A DNA stretch of 64,000 nucleotides from Spirosoma oryzae (GCF_003002825.1 NZ_PVTE01000009.1:164863-228862); one strand, 5' to 3'. Positions 51,666 to 59,526 are shown, numbered from the stretch's first letter. Made by a program: numbers and translations. Notes: a model not told the origin generated them from the sequence alone.

Positions 51666-52712
51666 TTAGTTCAGGACCATATCGCCCAGGGTTACCTCAG
51701 CGTTTTCCAGCACCCACTTCAGAAAAGCTGGAGATTCCGTACTCAATAGCTCAGGTTTCCGCTCGTCGAGTAGTTTCATAGTCATTACTTCAATATCCTT
51801 GGGCAACCGGCCGATAAACCGAAGGATATTGTCAATGGTATCCTTAGTAGCCCGGTCGATCAAAGCCCCTGACAGGGCAAACTGGGTCATGGCTTCATCA
51901 GGTACAGCTACTTCATCGGGATGGGTCATGATCCGGTCCACGTCAGGCAGAGTACGGTAGATTCGCAGGAACCCACCGTACTCACTGGCAAAGGCTTCTC
52001 CGGCCGCCCCCTTGAAGGATTCGTGTTCGAGGTGATGGGGCAGGTTATCGTTCTGCAGTATACCCACGGCGGCCAGGGTACGGGGGTTGACCACGTTGGT
52101 CATATCCCGGGTAGCCCGGTTTTTCTCCTCGTCTTCCAGCACGGCCGGACGGAACCGGATAAACTGAATCAGCGTCGTCGGCATACCGGCTCCGATGGCC
52201 CATTTGGTCCAGTCTTCGGCATTGACTTCCAGATCGGCTACCACCTTGAAGCGGGACATCACCGGAGCCAGAATACCCGATACCCCGGCATTATCCGATT
52301 TCCGGTTGGTAGCGGCCATGAAAATGACATGATTGGATACTTTATGTTCACCAATCGATCTAGCTAGTAACAACTGCATCAATGACGCCTGAACGGCCGG
52401 AGCCGCCTGACCGATATCGTCTATGAAGCAAAGCAGGGGCCGGTCGGCATTGATGAGCCGAAGCAGATCTCCATAGGGCTCGAACCGGGCTTTACCATCC
52501 TGGAAAACAGGTAGTCCCTTGAAATCAGTCGGGTCACTGACAACCGGGTGCATCACCATCAGCTCGTAGGGCAGCCCGTCGGTCCACAGGGTTTCCCGGC
52601 AGACGGCTTCGATAATCGAGGTCTTTCCGATACCCGGAGCCCCTTTAACTAGTAGGTTATGGTTATTAAGCAGACAGAATTTAACCAGGTCGGCAAATGC
52701 AGCAGGACGCAT
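51666..52712 (-). CDS. MoxR-family AAA+ ATPase
   Basis: The 348-residue protein has Walker A GAPGIGKT (24-31), Walker B LLCFIDD with Asp98-Asp99, and sensor 1 AATN (133-136). A long C-terminal helical part follows. It belongs to the MoxR/CbbQ/AAA_5 group, which act as chaperone-like remodelers with VWA partners. The partner is encoded two genes downstream. No obvious promoter box was found upstream. Confidence 0.85.
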   Translation of the reverse strand: MRPAAFADLVKFCLLNNHNLLVKGAPGIGKTSIIEAVCRETLWTDGLPYELMVMHPVVSDPTDFKGLPVFQDGKARFEPYGDLLRLINADRPLLCFIDDIGQAAPAVQASLMQLLLARSIGEHKVSNHVIFMAATNRKSDNAGVSGILAPVMSRFKVVADLEVNAEDWTKWAIGAGMPTTLIQFIRFRPAVLEDEEKNRATRDMTNVVNPRTLAAVGILQNDNLPHHLEHESFKGAAGEAFASEYGGFLRIYRTLPDVDRIMTHPDEVAVPDEAMTQFALSGALIDRATKDTIDNILRFIGRLPKDIEVMTMKLLDERKPELLSTESPAFLKWVLENAEVTLGDMVLN

Positions 52713-52780
52713 ATAGATATAGTATACCCTTACCCAGCAGGACTGGATCGGGACTTGGAGTTAAAAGTGAGAAAATGGAA

Positions 52781-52812
52781 AAGAAAAAGGCGGACCTGGA
52801 ATCAGGTTGGCC
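52781..52812 (-). terminator. Likely terminator after the 52831-leftward unit
   Basis: On the minus strand GGC-CAA-CCTG-ATTC-CAGG-TC-CGCC folds as an interrupted stem ending in TTTTTCTTTT. It lies between the 53130 gene and the MoxR operon. The stem has internal mismatches. Confidence 0.45.
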
Positions 52813-52830
52813 GGTAGGGATAAATAAAAA

Positions 52831-53130
52831 CTAGGAAAGCATTACCCAGCCCATCTGATTGACTGAGTCTTGGTAGTCGGGTAAATCCTGATCGAATCGT
52901 TCTCCGGTAAAATGCATTTTAGCCCGGTCCAGGGTTTCCATAATTGACTGATTGTGGTGAGCCAGGTAATGAAAGACGTCGGCCAGCAGATCACCCGGAG
53001 CCTGGGTCAAATCTTCGGGTTCAAAATCGTAGAACTCCTGCAAGATGGCTTCGATCTTTTCAGCCCGTTGGTCAATGGTTTTATTGTGAAATTTCAGGTC
53101 TGGATTCATACTTGGGTTTACAATCGTCAC
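52831..53130 (-). CDS. Hypothetical acidic protein
   Basis: The 99-residue protein has a long helix (QRAEKIEAILQEFYDFEPED) and a His-containing helix GDLLADVFHYLAHHNQSIME, a pattern similar to small helical MazG- or regulator-like folds but without clear motifs. Start may instead be the ATG 7 codons later. Confidence 0.55.
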   Translation of the reverse strand: MTIVNPSMNPDLKFHNKTIDQRAEKIEAILQEFYDFEPEDLTQAPGDLLADVFHYLAHHNQSIMETLDRAKMHFTGERFDQDLPDYQDSVNQMGWVMLS

Positions 53131-53356
53131 AAAGCTTACAGATACCCGTAGGGCTTACCTGGCTTCGGTTACTGGTCGGACTTAGATCGGTCAACGTCCA
53201 GCAGCCGTAGATACCAGATAAAGCATCCTGATAAACACACCAGTCGGGTTGAGCGTACCGATCCATTACCATTTCCCAGGTCGTTTTTTCCTGAATAAGC
53301 TGGTCAACCTCGGTCTGGCTTAACTCGTGGAAATACGGCTTTGGCTCAATGGTCAT
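53081..53356 (-). CDS. Small protein with a C-terminal Cys cluster
   Basis: The 91-residue protein ends with GICKLCDDCKPK, preceded by CVYQDALSGIYGC. Five Cys, including CxxCxxC, suggest a zinc-ribbon-like or metal site. It overlaps both neighbours. Confidence 0.55.
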   Translation of the reverse strand: MTIEPKPYFHELSQTEVDQLIQEKTTWEMVMDRYAQPDWCVYQDALSGIYGCWTLTDLSPTSNRSQVSPTGICKLCDDCKPKYESRPEISQ

Positions 53357-53681
53357 ACTGGGGTAGTTCTTCGTGAATCAGTCCGTCGGGATCGAGTTTG
53401 ATCCAGTTACAGCCCAAACTTTTAGCAAATTCCATAACCCGGTGCAGATTCTCGGAGATACCCATTTCCTGGGGAGTTTCTCCATCGGTATCCGAGTACA
53501 GAAAATATCCGTAGCCAAAATTGTATTCTCGGGTTGACGGAGCCAGTAAGAGTACCGGCGGATCAGGGTTTTCATCCCACATGATCGACTTGATCAGTTC
53601 AATGTCTTCCGGGGTCAAATGGCTATCCGAGCAGTCCAGGTAAGTATATATTCCCCGGGCTGAAGGCAGTGTTTCAGTCAT
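53346..53681 (-). CDS. Hypothetical protein
   Basis: The 111-residue protein starts MTETLPSARGIYTYLDCSDS; this start overlaps the upstream short gene by 8 bases and is preferred to an ATG 12 codons earlier. Contains LTPEDIELIKSIMWDENPDP and NLHRVMEFAKSLGCNWI. No family recognised. Confidence 0.55.
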   Translation of the reverse strand: MTETLPSARGIYTYLDCSDSHLTPEDIELIKSIMWDENPDPPVLLLAPSTREYNFGYGYFLYSDTDGETPQEMGISENLHRVMEFAKSLGCNWIKLDPDGLIHEELPQYDH

Positions 53682-53766
53682 CAAAAATGTCTTCGAGTAA
53701 ATCGGTGATAAACTCAATCAGTTGCTTCCACCAAGGTTCTTTCTTACCAGATTTTTCCTTGCTCAT
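53674..53766 (-). CDS. Very short protein (30 residues), translationally coupled
   Basis: MSKEKSGKKEPWWKQLIEFI continues into a short acidic helix. The ATG overlaps the stop of the upstream gene as ATGA and its stop overlaps the downstream start, so it sits in a tight coupling chain. The amphipathic helix with a basic start, Trp pair and acidic end suggests a membrane-surface or lysis-related peptide, but this is speculative. Confidence 0.5.
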   Translation of the reverse strand: MSKEKSGKKEPWWKQLIEFITDLLEDIFDD

Positions 53767-54173
53767 AACCGGGATCCGAGTAGTATCCCTACCCCACCCG
53801 CAAAACCCGTCAACACCCAGCTGTACCAGGGTACTTTGGGTTTAACAACGGGTGGAGACGGGCAGGGTTGGATGATAATCGGTCGTCCCGATAGGGTATA
53901 CTGTTGTTCGTCCAGTCCCCGTTGAATCGTGTAGCTGGTTTGCCGGACAATCTGATTCATCTGAACCCGGTTGGTCTCACAATCAGCCAGTTGCTTCTGG
54001 TAATCAGCCAGGATACCGGCGGCCTGATCGGCTAACTGATCCCGTTGGACCAGTCGGTTGTATTCCCGAACGGGTATAGTGACCTGAGCCCCCGGATACA
54101 CCAGGGTATCCCCCGTTTCGTGGGGAACCTGTAGCGTATCTATTTGATAGTGGACTGGTATTGCCGGAGCCAT
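53763..54173 (-). CDS. Tail-anchored membrane protein
   Basis: The 136-residue protein is soluble except for a C-terminal hydrophobic helix (WVLTGFAGGVGILLGS, about residues 118-133). The middle is helical (VQRDQLADQAAGILADYQKQ). A tail anchor plus coiled coil beside an N-terminally anchored coiled-coil protein recalls a membrane-spanning pair. Confidence 0.6.
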   Translation of the reverse strand: MAPAIPVHYQIDTLQVPHETGDTLVYPGAQVTIPVREYNRLVQRDQLADQAAGILADYQKQLADCETNRVQMNQIVRQTSYTIQRGLDEQQYTLSGRPIIIQPCPSPPVVKPKVPWYSWVLTGFAGGVGILLGSRL

Positions 54174-54475
54174 TGGTCGTAACGGGTTTGAAGAGCCTGG
54201 GTCTTTTTGGTATCATACTGGCCTATAATAACCAGCAGGGCGGAATCACCCCGGGCCTGATCGGTTTTGAGCCGCTGATTGGTTCGGTCGAGCCGATTGG
54301 TCCAGTCATTGATCTGATGACGGTTCAGACTGTCTACGTATTCTCGAAGACTGCTGAGTTGTTGATCTTTTTCCCGGGTACCCAGGTTAAACCGGACGTT
54401 CAGATAGATCAGATACACAAAAAGCCCAAGCAAAAAACCGGGTATAAACCAGCTCTTCCAGGTGGAGTTTTCCAT
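54140..54475 (-). CDS. N-anchored coiled-coil membrane protein (spanin-like)
   Basis: The 111-residue protein has an N-terminal membrane helix (WFIPGFLLGLFVYLIYLNV, about residues 9-27) followed by a helical polar domain to the end. This is the topology of an inner-membrane spanin. No lipoprotein partner is adjacent, but the neighbouring gene encodes a tail-anchored protein. A lysis role is possible, not shown. Confidence 0.55.
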   Translation of the reverse strand: MENSTWKSWFIPGFLLGLFVYLIYLNVRFNLGTREKDQQLSSLREYVDSLNRHQINDWTNRLDRTNQRLKTDQARGDSALLVIIGQYDTKKTQALQTRYDQWLRQYQSTIK

Positions 54476-54507
54476 GAAGTAAAAGGGAATAAACGAGCAG
54501 GCTCCGT

Positions 54508-54825
54508 CTATTTCTGGTAGGAAGCCAAAGTGAGTTCTGCCTTTAGCTTACCCAGGATAGATTGGTGAGCCAGCAGTGATTTACCGAGTCCGGCGTTGAG
54601 CCGTTCGGCCAGGGTATAAAGGGCTTTGGTGGTAGGCGAAGGTCCCGATAACTTCAGGTATTCGCAGGAAGCCAGTAGTTTGGCCGAGTAGCCCTGTACG
54701 CCGGCTAAGTTAGCAATATGTTTCGATATGGCATCAGGGTCCTCGTCATTTACCTGGGTAGCCAGCAGGATATCCAGCTCGTTGAGCCCAAGTTCACAGG
54801 CTGGTTGGGGCAGAAACAGATTCAT
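54508..54825 (-). CDS. Hypothetical helical protein
   Basis: The 105-residue protein is helical with DAISKHIANLAGVQGYSAKL and a C-terminal LLAHQSILGKLKAELTL. No family recognised. Overlaps the upstream gene by 4 bases. Confidence 0.55.
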   Translation of the reverse strand: MNLFLPQPACELGLNELDILLATQVNDEDPDAISKHIANLAGVQGYSAKLLASCEYLKLSGPSPTTKALYTLAERLNAGLGKSLLAHQSILGKLKAELTLASYQK

Positions 54826-55097
54826 TCGTTTGGAATGTAAATATCAGCCATATCCAGAATCTGCTGTACCGCTTGGTTAAGGGGTCGGCTAACCGAAGCC
54901 CGGCCAATCTGATAGGCCTGTTTGATCCAGGTTCGGTAGGGTTCAGGAGCGGCAATTGTTTCGGTACTGGTTCCCTGCGGATTATCCTGACAAAGACGAA
55001 TGTTGGGTCCTAAAGCAGGATTGCTCTGTTCCATCCACCGGGTATCCAGATAGATGGTTGAACTGGTTTTTCCGATTTTATCGGCTAGTGGTTTCAT
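54822..55097 (-). CDS. Hypothetical protein
   Basis: The 91-residue protein contains KTSSTIYLDTRWMEQSNP and WIKQAYQIGRASVSRPLNQA. No family recognised. Overlaps neighbours by 1 and 4 bases. Confidence 0.55.
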   Translation of the reverse strand: MKPLADKIGKTSSTIYLDTRWMEQSNPALGPNIRLCQDNPQGTSTETIAAPEPYRTWIKQAYQIGRASVSRPLNQAVQQILDMADIYIPNE

Positions 55098-55393
55098 CAG
55101 TCAGCTCCTTCTACGGGTTCATCGAGTACCATCGATTCGACCAGGCTCTGAATGGTCCTGTCCGGGTTACCGAACAGATCGGAGAACAACTCACTTAACA
55201 TTTCAACGGGTCCATGACCGTAGTTCAACTGATAAATTTCTTCCCCACAAACAGTATCCTCCAACTTCCCGTGGATTTTGGTTTGCTCCCAGAGGTAATC
55301 CAGTAACTGATCGTGAACGGTAAATCCCAGCTCAAATCCATTGGTCTGTTCCCAGTCGTAAAGCCAGCTACGGAGATAGGATTTTGAGATCAT
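55097..55393 (-). CDS. Hypothetical acidic protein
   Basis: The 98-residue protein starts MISKSYLRSWLYDWEQTNGF and has an acidic helical C-terminus (MLSELFSDLFGNPDRTIQSL). No family recognised. Confidence 0.55.
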   Translation of the reverse strand: MISKSYLRSWLYDWEQTNGFELGFTVHDQLLDYLWEQTKIHGKLEDTVCGEEIYQLNYGHGPVEMLSELFSDLFGNPDRTIQSLVESMVLDEPVEGAD

Positions 55394-55833
55394 AGCAGAC
55401 TAACCGATAAAATGTCGTCTCCCTGTTTGATGATCGGTGGACAAATTCGGGTTGTTTCCCCCGTTTCTTCATCGACCAAAGTCTGAGGTGTTTTCAGGGC
55501 TTTCAGATACGTTTCCCGCTGCTTTTTGGCTTCGTCCAACTGGACCCATTCAGGATCGTTGGAAAAATCATACGTCTTGCGGCCCGGACTGAAGCGGAGC
55601 TGAATCCCGCCGTAGCTACCTCCCTGATTCCGGTACTCGGTCCGAACCGTTTCCCGAACCCGGGCTTTCATCACGTTCAGGGCAATCTCGGCCCGCTCGA
55701 TCTGCTCCAGCAAACCCAGGGTCGGTTCGGAAGCAATCCGGGCGGCAATGTAGTTACCGGCTACCTGTTCGATTTCGGCTTTGGATAAAGCCTGGCTGGT
55801 AAATAGACTAAGTGTTTGACTTGCTTGATTCAT
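55390..55833 (-). CDS. Hypothetical phage protein with QTLSLF near the N-terminus
   Basis: The 147-residue protein has QTLSLF at residues 6-11, close to the QLSLF type sliding-clamp-binding peptide, then long helices and a C-terminal RFSPGRKTYDFSNDPEW segment that looks typical of a phage-specific family. Whether it binds the clamp is untested. Confidence 0.6.
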   Translation of the reverse strand: MNQASQTLSLFTSQALSKAEIEQVAGNYIAARIASEPTLGLLEQIERAEIALNVMKARVRETVRTEYRNQGGSYGGIQLRFSPGRKTYDFSNDPEWVQLDEAKKQRETYLKALKTPQTLVDEETGETTRICPPIIKQGDDILSVSLL

Positions 55834-55963
55834 ACGTTTGAATAGCCTTGGTGATAAGCTGGATTTCAGTCTGGTACTTCATGGGTTGCCGCTGGTACTC
55901 GGCTAGTTTTTCCTTGTACTGGTGATACGTATCAATTTCCACCGTGAGTTGATTGGTTTCCAT
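55808..55963 (-). CDS. Short helical protein (51 residues)
   Basis: The frame METNQLTVEIDTYHQYKEKL is followed by AEYQRQPMKYQTEIQLITKA and stops at TAG 55810-55808. It fills the gap between the two neighbouring genes but overlaps both by 26-32 bases. Coiled-coil-like composition supports translation. Confidence 0.45.
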   Translation of the reverse strand: METNQLTVEIDTYHQYKEKLAEYQRQPMKYQTEIQLITKAIQTYESSKSNT

Positions 55964-56213
55964 CTAGTTTTAGTTTAGCTGAGTATACCTTGAACAAAAA
56001 CTGAAGTGTCTGACGATCTGAAACGTGACTACCGTACTGTTTTCGTAACCCCCGTTTGAACCCCCGTAACTGTTCCTGGGTAGCTGATCCGATGTAGTGG
56101 TTCGGGTTGAAATTCTTCAAACCGGACTTGGGAGCGTTTTTGACTACCCAGATCTCACAGAACTCGTTATAGGAGTGGGACAGATGGTACAGATAGTACG
56201 GTGGATTGTCCAT
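55932..56213 (-). CDS. Member of a four-copy small protein family (FLFKVYSAK type)
   Basis: The 93-residue protein has PYYLYHLSHSYNEF at the start, NHYIGSATQEQLRGFKRGL in the middle and QTLQFLFKVYSAKLKLDG at the end. The same layout occurs in the next gene upstream, with NYIGFGSFDQ and STLRFLWKIFITKQHLDG. Tandem duplication is likely. Confidence 0.6.
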   Translation of the reverse strand: MDNPPYYLYHLSHSYNEFCEIWVVKNAPKSGLKNFNPNHYIGSATQEQLRGFKRGLRKQYGSHVSDRQTLQFLFKVYSAKLKLDGNQSTHGGN

Positions 56214-56460
56214 CGAGGTGTTGTTTAGTTATGAAGATTTTCCAGAGGAATCGAAGGGTGCTCAAGGTTGTTTCGTCTTTCATCTGCTGAGAAAAGAGTA
56301 CACACTGGTCGAATGATCCGAAGCCTATGTAATTATCTGGACTAAAAAAGTCAGCGGATAAGTCTGGTTCTTCCGGTGTTATGTACAGGTAATTCGGGAA
56401 AACTAAATACAAATGTCCTCTAGCTTCTACCTTTGATTTATCTGTGTATTCAAGTGTCAT
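56167..56460 (-). CDS. Member of a four-copy small protein family (FLWKIF type)
   Basis: The 97-residue protein has HLYLVFPNYLYITPEEPD, DNYIGFGSFDQCVLFS and STLRFLWKIFITKQHLDG. It overlaps the preceding paralogue by 47 bases and the endonuclease gene by 11. Confidence 0.6.
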   Translation of the reverse strand: MTLEYTDKSKVEARGHLYLVFPNYLYITPEEPDLSADFFSPDNYIGFGSFDQCVLFSQQMKDETTLSTLRFLWKIFITKQHLDGQSTVLSVPSVPLL

Positions 56461-56929
56461 TGAGTAAGGGAAAAAGCTTGGATCGGAAATGCCGGCCGGC
56501 TACGTTATCATTCAGATACACCGGATTTTCCAGAACGTTTTCCTGGTGGAGATACTTGTCTTCCAGATAGGATAGCTCCCGGCTCGAATAGGCCCACTGC
56601 AGGATCACCCGGGTAAAGCAACTGGCCGGATAATTTTTAGCCAGCTCAATCAGGGTTTTGTTGGAACCCATGTAGGTTTCCCAGTCCGAAGCCTTGGTTC
56701 CCCGGATCTTGACCACGTTCTTCCTGGGAGTTCCGTCGATCTTGAGCTGCTGAGCTTTGGGAGCCCGTTTACACGTTTTAAAAAATAAAGTTTTTCGACC
56801 TATATAATGTCTGATTCCTTCTTCGGAATTAGAATTAGGCTTAAACGTTATTTTATAACAAAATCCTACTGATCCTTCAGGAGGATTTTTAACGGTTTGG
56901 TTATCGTATAGCCAAGGATTCACAGTCAA
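56450..56929 (-). CDS. Seg-like GIY-YIG homing endonuclease-like protein
   Basis: The 159-residue protein has VGFCYKIT (21-28) and HYIGRK (41-46) as the GIY and YIG strands, then WETYMGSN (83-90), CFTRVILQ (104-111), ELSYLEDKYL with Glu123 as likely catalytic residue, and VYLNDN (138-143). This is the layout of phage Seg-like endonucleases. The first half of the gene (bases 56775-56929) is much more AT-rich than the rest. It overlaps the GIY-YIG gene by 4 bases. Confidence 0.7.
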   Translation of the reverse strand: MTVNPWLYDNQTVKNPPEGSVGFCYKITFKPNSNSEEGIRHYIGRKTLFFKTCKRAPKAQQLKIDGTPRKNVVKIRGTKASDWETYMGSNKTLIELAKNYPASCFTRVILQWAYSSRELSYLEDKYLHQENVLENPVYLNDNVAGRHFRSKLFPLLNDT

Positions 56930-57774
56930 ACTTTTTGTTTATACTTCCAGATAAAACCAAAGGCTTGTCTTTGAAGACCTTTACAACACCGTGAAATAGC
57001 ACTTGGATTTAAGCCTAGTTCAGACTTCACTTCTACTAACCCGTTAAAAGTATTTAATAATGTCCCATCTAAAGAATACTGATAAACTACTTTACGTGTT
57101 TTCAGTCCTTTTCTTAGGTTACCATCAATAATGGCTTGTGTAACTACCTTTTTTTCACCTTTAATTTTAGAAAGAATCTCTCTTCTACTCAAACCCAACT
57201 GTAATGACTTATGAGGAGTAACCAGAGCTAAATCATTTATTCCTTCTGAAACATTACCCAAAAAACTGTTTTTATTTTCAGGAATTACACAAAAAGGGTA
57301 TCCCAACCGAATTGCTCTTTTTTCTAAATACTTTCCTTCAAAATGACTTTTCCTGAGTTTTTCGGCAATCTTTTTTCTTGTTTCTTCTGATTTCGGCACA
57401 CCTTCAAAAATAGGCGGAACATTACCTCCGTCTTGTAAATTCAACCCTCTATTTTGTGGATACTTACGGAAGTTACTTTTGAAATATTCAATCCAGTAAC
57501 GTTCTCTATTATTTAACTCGGAAGCATCACAGAATTCCAAAACCTCAAACTTGTGTTTTTTATACCCGTATTTTTCAAAGGAGTGATACAAAATTAAGCT
57601 TCGATCCTTTTTATAATAATACCGGTAAGCAACCCACCTAGATGGTATATTAATACTCTGTCCGATGTAGACTCGACCTGAAGGACTGGTAATTTTGTAA
57701 ATCCCAGGTGTGTTTTCTGGAATTTTTGGGAAAGGATTGTCCGAAGAGGTATTAGTATTAACGGTAGCTCTCAT
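56926..57774 (-). CDS. GIY-YIG homing endonuclease with NUMOD-type DNA-binding modules
   Basis: The 282-residue protein has GIYKIT (24-29), VYIGQS (35-40), Arg47 and Glu91 in the order of a GIY-YIG nuclease. SEETRKKIAEKLRKSHFEGK (about 129-148) is a NUMOD3-like segment. VVYQYSLDGTLLNTFNG and NPSAISRCCKGLQRQAFGFI (about 224-276) form a NUMOD1/IENR-type helix-turn-helix. Strong AT bias marks it as a mobile gene inserted next to the primase gene. Confidence 0.85.
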   Translation of the reverse strand: MRATVNTNTSSDNPFPKIPENTPGIYKITSPSGRVYIGQSINIPSRWVAYRYYYKKDRSLILYHSFEKYGYKKHKFEVLEFCDASELNNRERYWIEYFKSNFRKYPQNRGLNLQDGGNVPPIFEGVPKSEETRKKIAEKLRKSHFEGKYLEKRAIRLGYPFCVIPENKNSFLGNVSEGINDLALVTPHKSLQLGLSRREILSKIKGEKKVVTQAIIDGNLRKGLKTRKVVYQYSLDGTLLNTFNGLVEVKSELGLNPSAISRCCKGLQRQAFGFIWKYKQKV

Positions 57775-57795
57775 AAGATCACAGGTAAGGTTTTA

Positions 57796-58806
57796 TTAAT
57801 GATCGAGGGTTTCATCCAGAAAATCCCGTACGGCAGCCGTTCCCCGGGCTTTTGCCACGTCCCAGGAATCCTTACCCCAGTCAACCGGATAAGTCATGTA
57901 CGACCAGTCCCAAGCTTCGGCTCGTTCCTGGGCAGCTACCAGCCCCGGCTGATCGTTGTCAAACAGTAGAATCGGTTTACCAAACCCTTCCACCTGGTTG
58001 ATCTGCTGGGGAGTCAGCCAGATGGTTTCCGACAGGACGCAGCAGGCATTATAGCCCAGTTCTTTCAGCAAGACCAAATCCTTCTTCGACTTTGTCATCA
58101 GAACGTAGTCTTCTTTCCGTAACTCCGAGGTACCGATTACCCAGCTAGACGACGACTGTCGGAACTTGTACCGTTTGTTTTTGACGTACGGCCGGTAGAT
58201 CTGCCATTTATCAACGGGCCCCAGCTGATAGCCGTAACTCCGGGTAAGCCCACTCTGGGCCAGCCAGCCATCCTGCCAGTAAGCATCGATGGGAAATACC
58301 CGGTGGGATTCCAGTTTGTCCGGGGTAAATTGGAGATCCGGTAGCTGCCAAAAGGCCAGGTTACTGTCTTTCCAGTGAGTCCGGTGGACCTGAATCGGCG
58401 TGTAACCTTCCCGGGGTTTCTGGTCCCGGTGGGTAATCTGCTGATCGTAAATAGCCGGTACCGATGTATTGGTGGTTCCGTCGATCAGACCAAAGTCTTT
58501 GGCAATCCCGTCCAGGGCGGCCTGATAACCACAACCCATATACTGCCGGGCCACGGCAAAGCAGTCCCAGGCTCGGGATAAACTATCCGGTGGGGTCCAG
58601 GCCCAGTCCTTGAAAACCAGCCGGCCGTCACTTCGTTCGAAATAGGAACAACCCGGTGATCGGTCCAGTTTGGGCCGGCCGGGCAACGTATTGGTGTATT
58701 TCTCCCCCAACCGGGGATAATGACCCAGGTACCGCTCGAAGATCTGCTCTTCGGTGATACGACTGAGAATAAACTCCTTGGAAACGATCAGATCGAAACT
58801 GAACAT
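57796..58806 (-). CDS. DnaG-type primase with TOPRIM domain
   Basis: The 336-residue protein has an N-terminal segment (PGCSYFERSDGRLVFKDW, about 51-68) in the place of the zinc-binding/CHC2-like region, but only scattered Cys, so no clear zinc ribbon. The TOPRIM core follows: MTKSKKDLVLLKELG (237-251), LFDNDQPG (281-288) with Asp283 and Asp285, and GKDSWDVAKA (311-320). The catalytic Glu of TOPRIM is replaced by Thr238, as in some phage primases. It synthesises primers for the replication fork. Confidence 0.75.
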   Translation of the reverse strand: MFSFDLIVSKEFILSRITEEQIFERYLGHYPRLGEKYTNTLPGRPKLDRSPGCSYFERSDGRLVFKDWAWTPPDSLSRAWDCFAVARQYMGCGYQAALDGIAKDFGLIDGTTNTSVPAIYDQQITHRDQKPREGYTPIQVHRTHWKDSNLAFWQLPDLQFTPDKLESHRVFPIDAYWQDGWLAQSGLTRSYGYQLGPVDKWQIYRPYVKNKRYKFRQSSSSWVIGTSELRKEDYVLMTKSKKDLVLLKELGYNACCVLSETIWLTPQQINQVEGFGKPILLFDNDQPGLVAAQERAEAWDWSYMTYPVDWGKDSWDVAKARGTAAVRDFLDETLDH

Positions 58807-58840
58807 GCCGGATCAGGCTAGGAAGCGAGTGGGTAGGGAA

Positions 58841-58876
58841 GAAAAACCCGGACCAATCAGACGATCGATCCGGGTT
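58841..58876 (-). terminator. Terminator after the SSB-like gene
   Basis: AACCCGGA (58845-58852) pairs with TCCGGGTT (58869-58876); on the minus strand the stem is followed by TTTCTTCC. It separates the SSB-like gene from the primase gene. Confidence 0.65.
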
Positions 58877-58899
58877 ACTATCAGCGAAAACGGATTAGC

Positions 58900-59499
58900 C
58901 TAGAACGGTAGATCGTCAGGAGCTTCTACCGGAGCTTCACCGGAGAATTCATGAGCTGGAGTTGGTTTGATATCCTGTTTCTGGGGAACCATAAAGTCGT
59001 ACTTCGGATCCATCTTGAAGGACTTGCCGTTGCCCATCCGAACTACCGTCCAGTTCGAAGGAATTTCCAGAATGTCCTGACCTTTCCGGTATCGTAGATA
59101 CCAGGTGGTTGCCAGCTGGTCATAATTAGGAGGTAACAGTGATTTCACCTTTTCACAAACGGCTTCCCAGGTAGTTAATCCCCGAAGATAATCCTTCAAC
59201 TGTTCGTCGGTCAGATCTGATCGATAGGTTGAAAAGATATTCATCATCCGACGAGGCTCGTCTTCGGGCTGATTGGGATACAGCGGAGTTTCCCGCAGGG
59301 TCCAGTCACCCAACCAGAATGTACTTTTTTCTACCTTTTTACCGGGTTCCCGGCGTTCCAGCTTGATTTCCAGCCGGGGATCTTTACCAGCGGGCTTCTC
59401 GTAGCTGAAACCGGTCATATAGATGTGATCGGTACCACCAAACACCGGGGTAATACCAATGGGAGCTGATTCAATGCCGTCAAACGAAAACTGTAGCAT
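58900..59499 (-). CDS. Putative single-stranded DNA-binding protein
   Basis: The 199-residue protein ends in APDDLPF, the acidic-hydrophobic tip by which SSB proteins recruit partners (compare DDDIPF). The body has strand-rich segments, WYLRYRKGQDILEIPSNW and VVRMGNGKSFKMDPKYDF, consistent with an OB fold. It lies beside recombinase, helicase and primase genes. Its OB fold should be checked by structure prediction. It has its own terminator downstream. Confidence 0.6.
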   Translation of the reverse strand: MLQFSFDGIESAPIGITPVFGGTDHIYMTGFSYEKPAGKDPRLEIKLERREPGKKVEKSTFWLGDWTLRETPLYPNQPEDEPRRMMNIFSTYRSDLTDEQLKDYLRGLTTWEAVCEKVKSLLPPNYDQLATTWYLRYRKGQDILEIPSNWTVVRMGNGKSFKMDPKYDFMVPQKQDIKPTPAHEFSGEAPVEAPDDLPF

Positions 59500-59526
59500 A
59501 CTAAGGGGTAAGTAAGAAAAGAAGAA

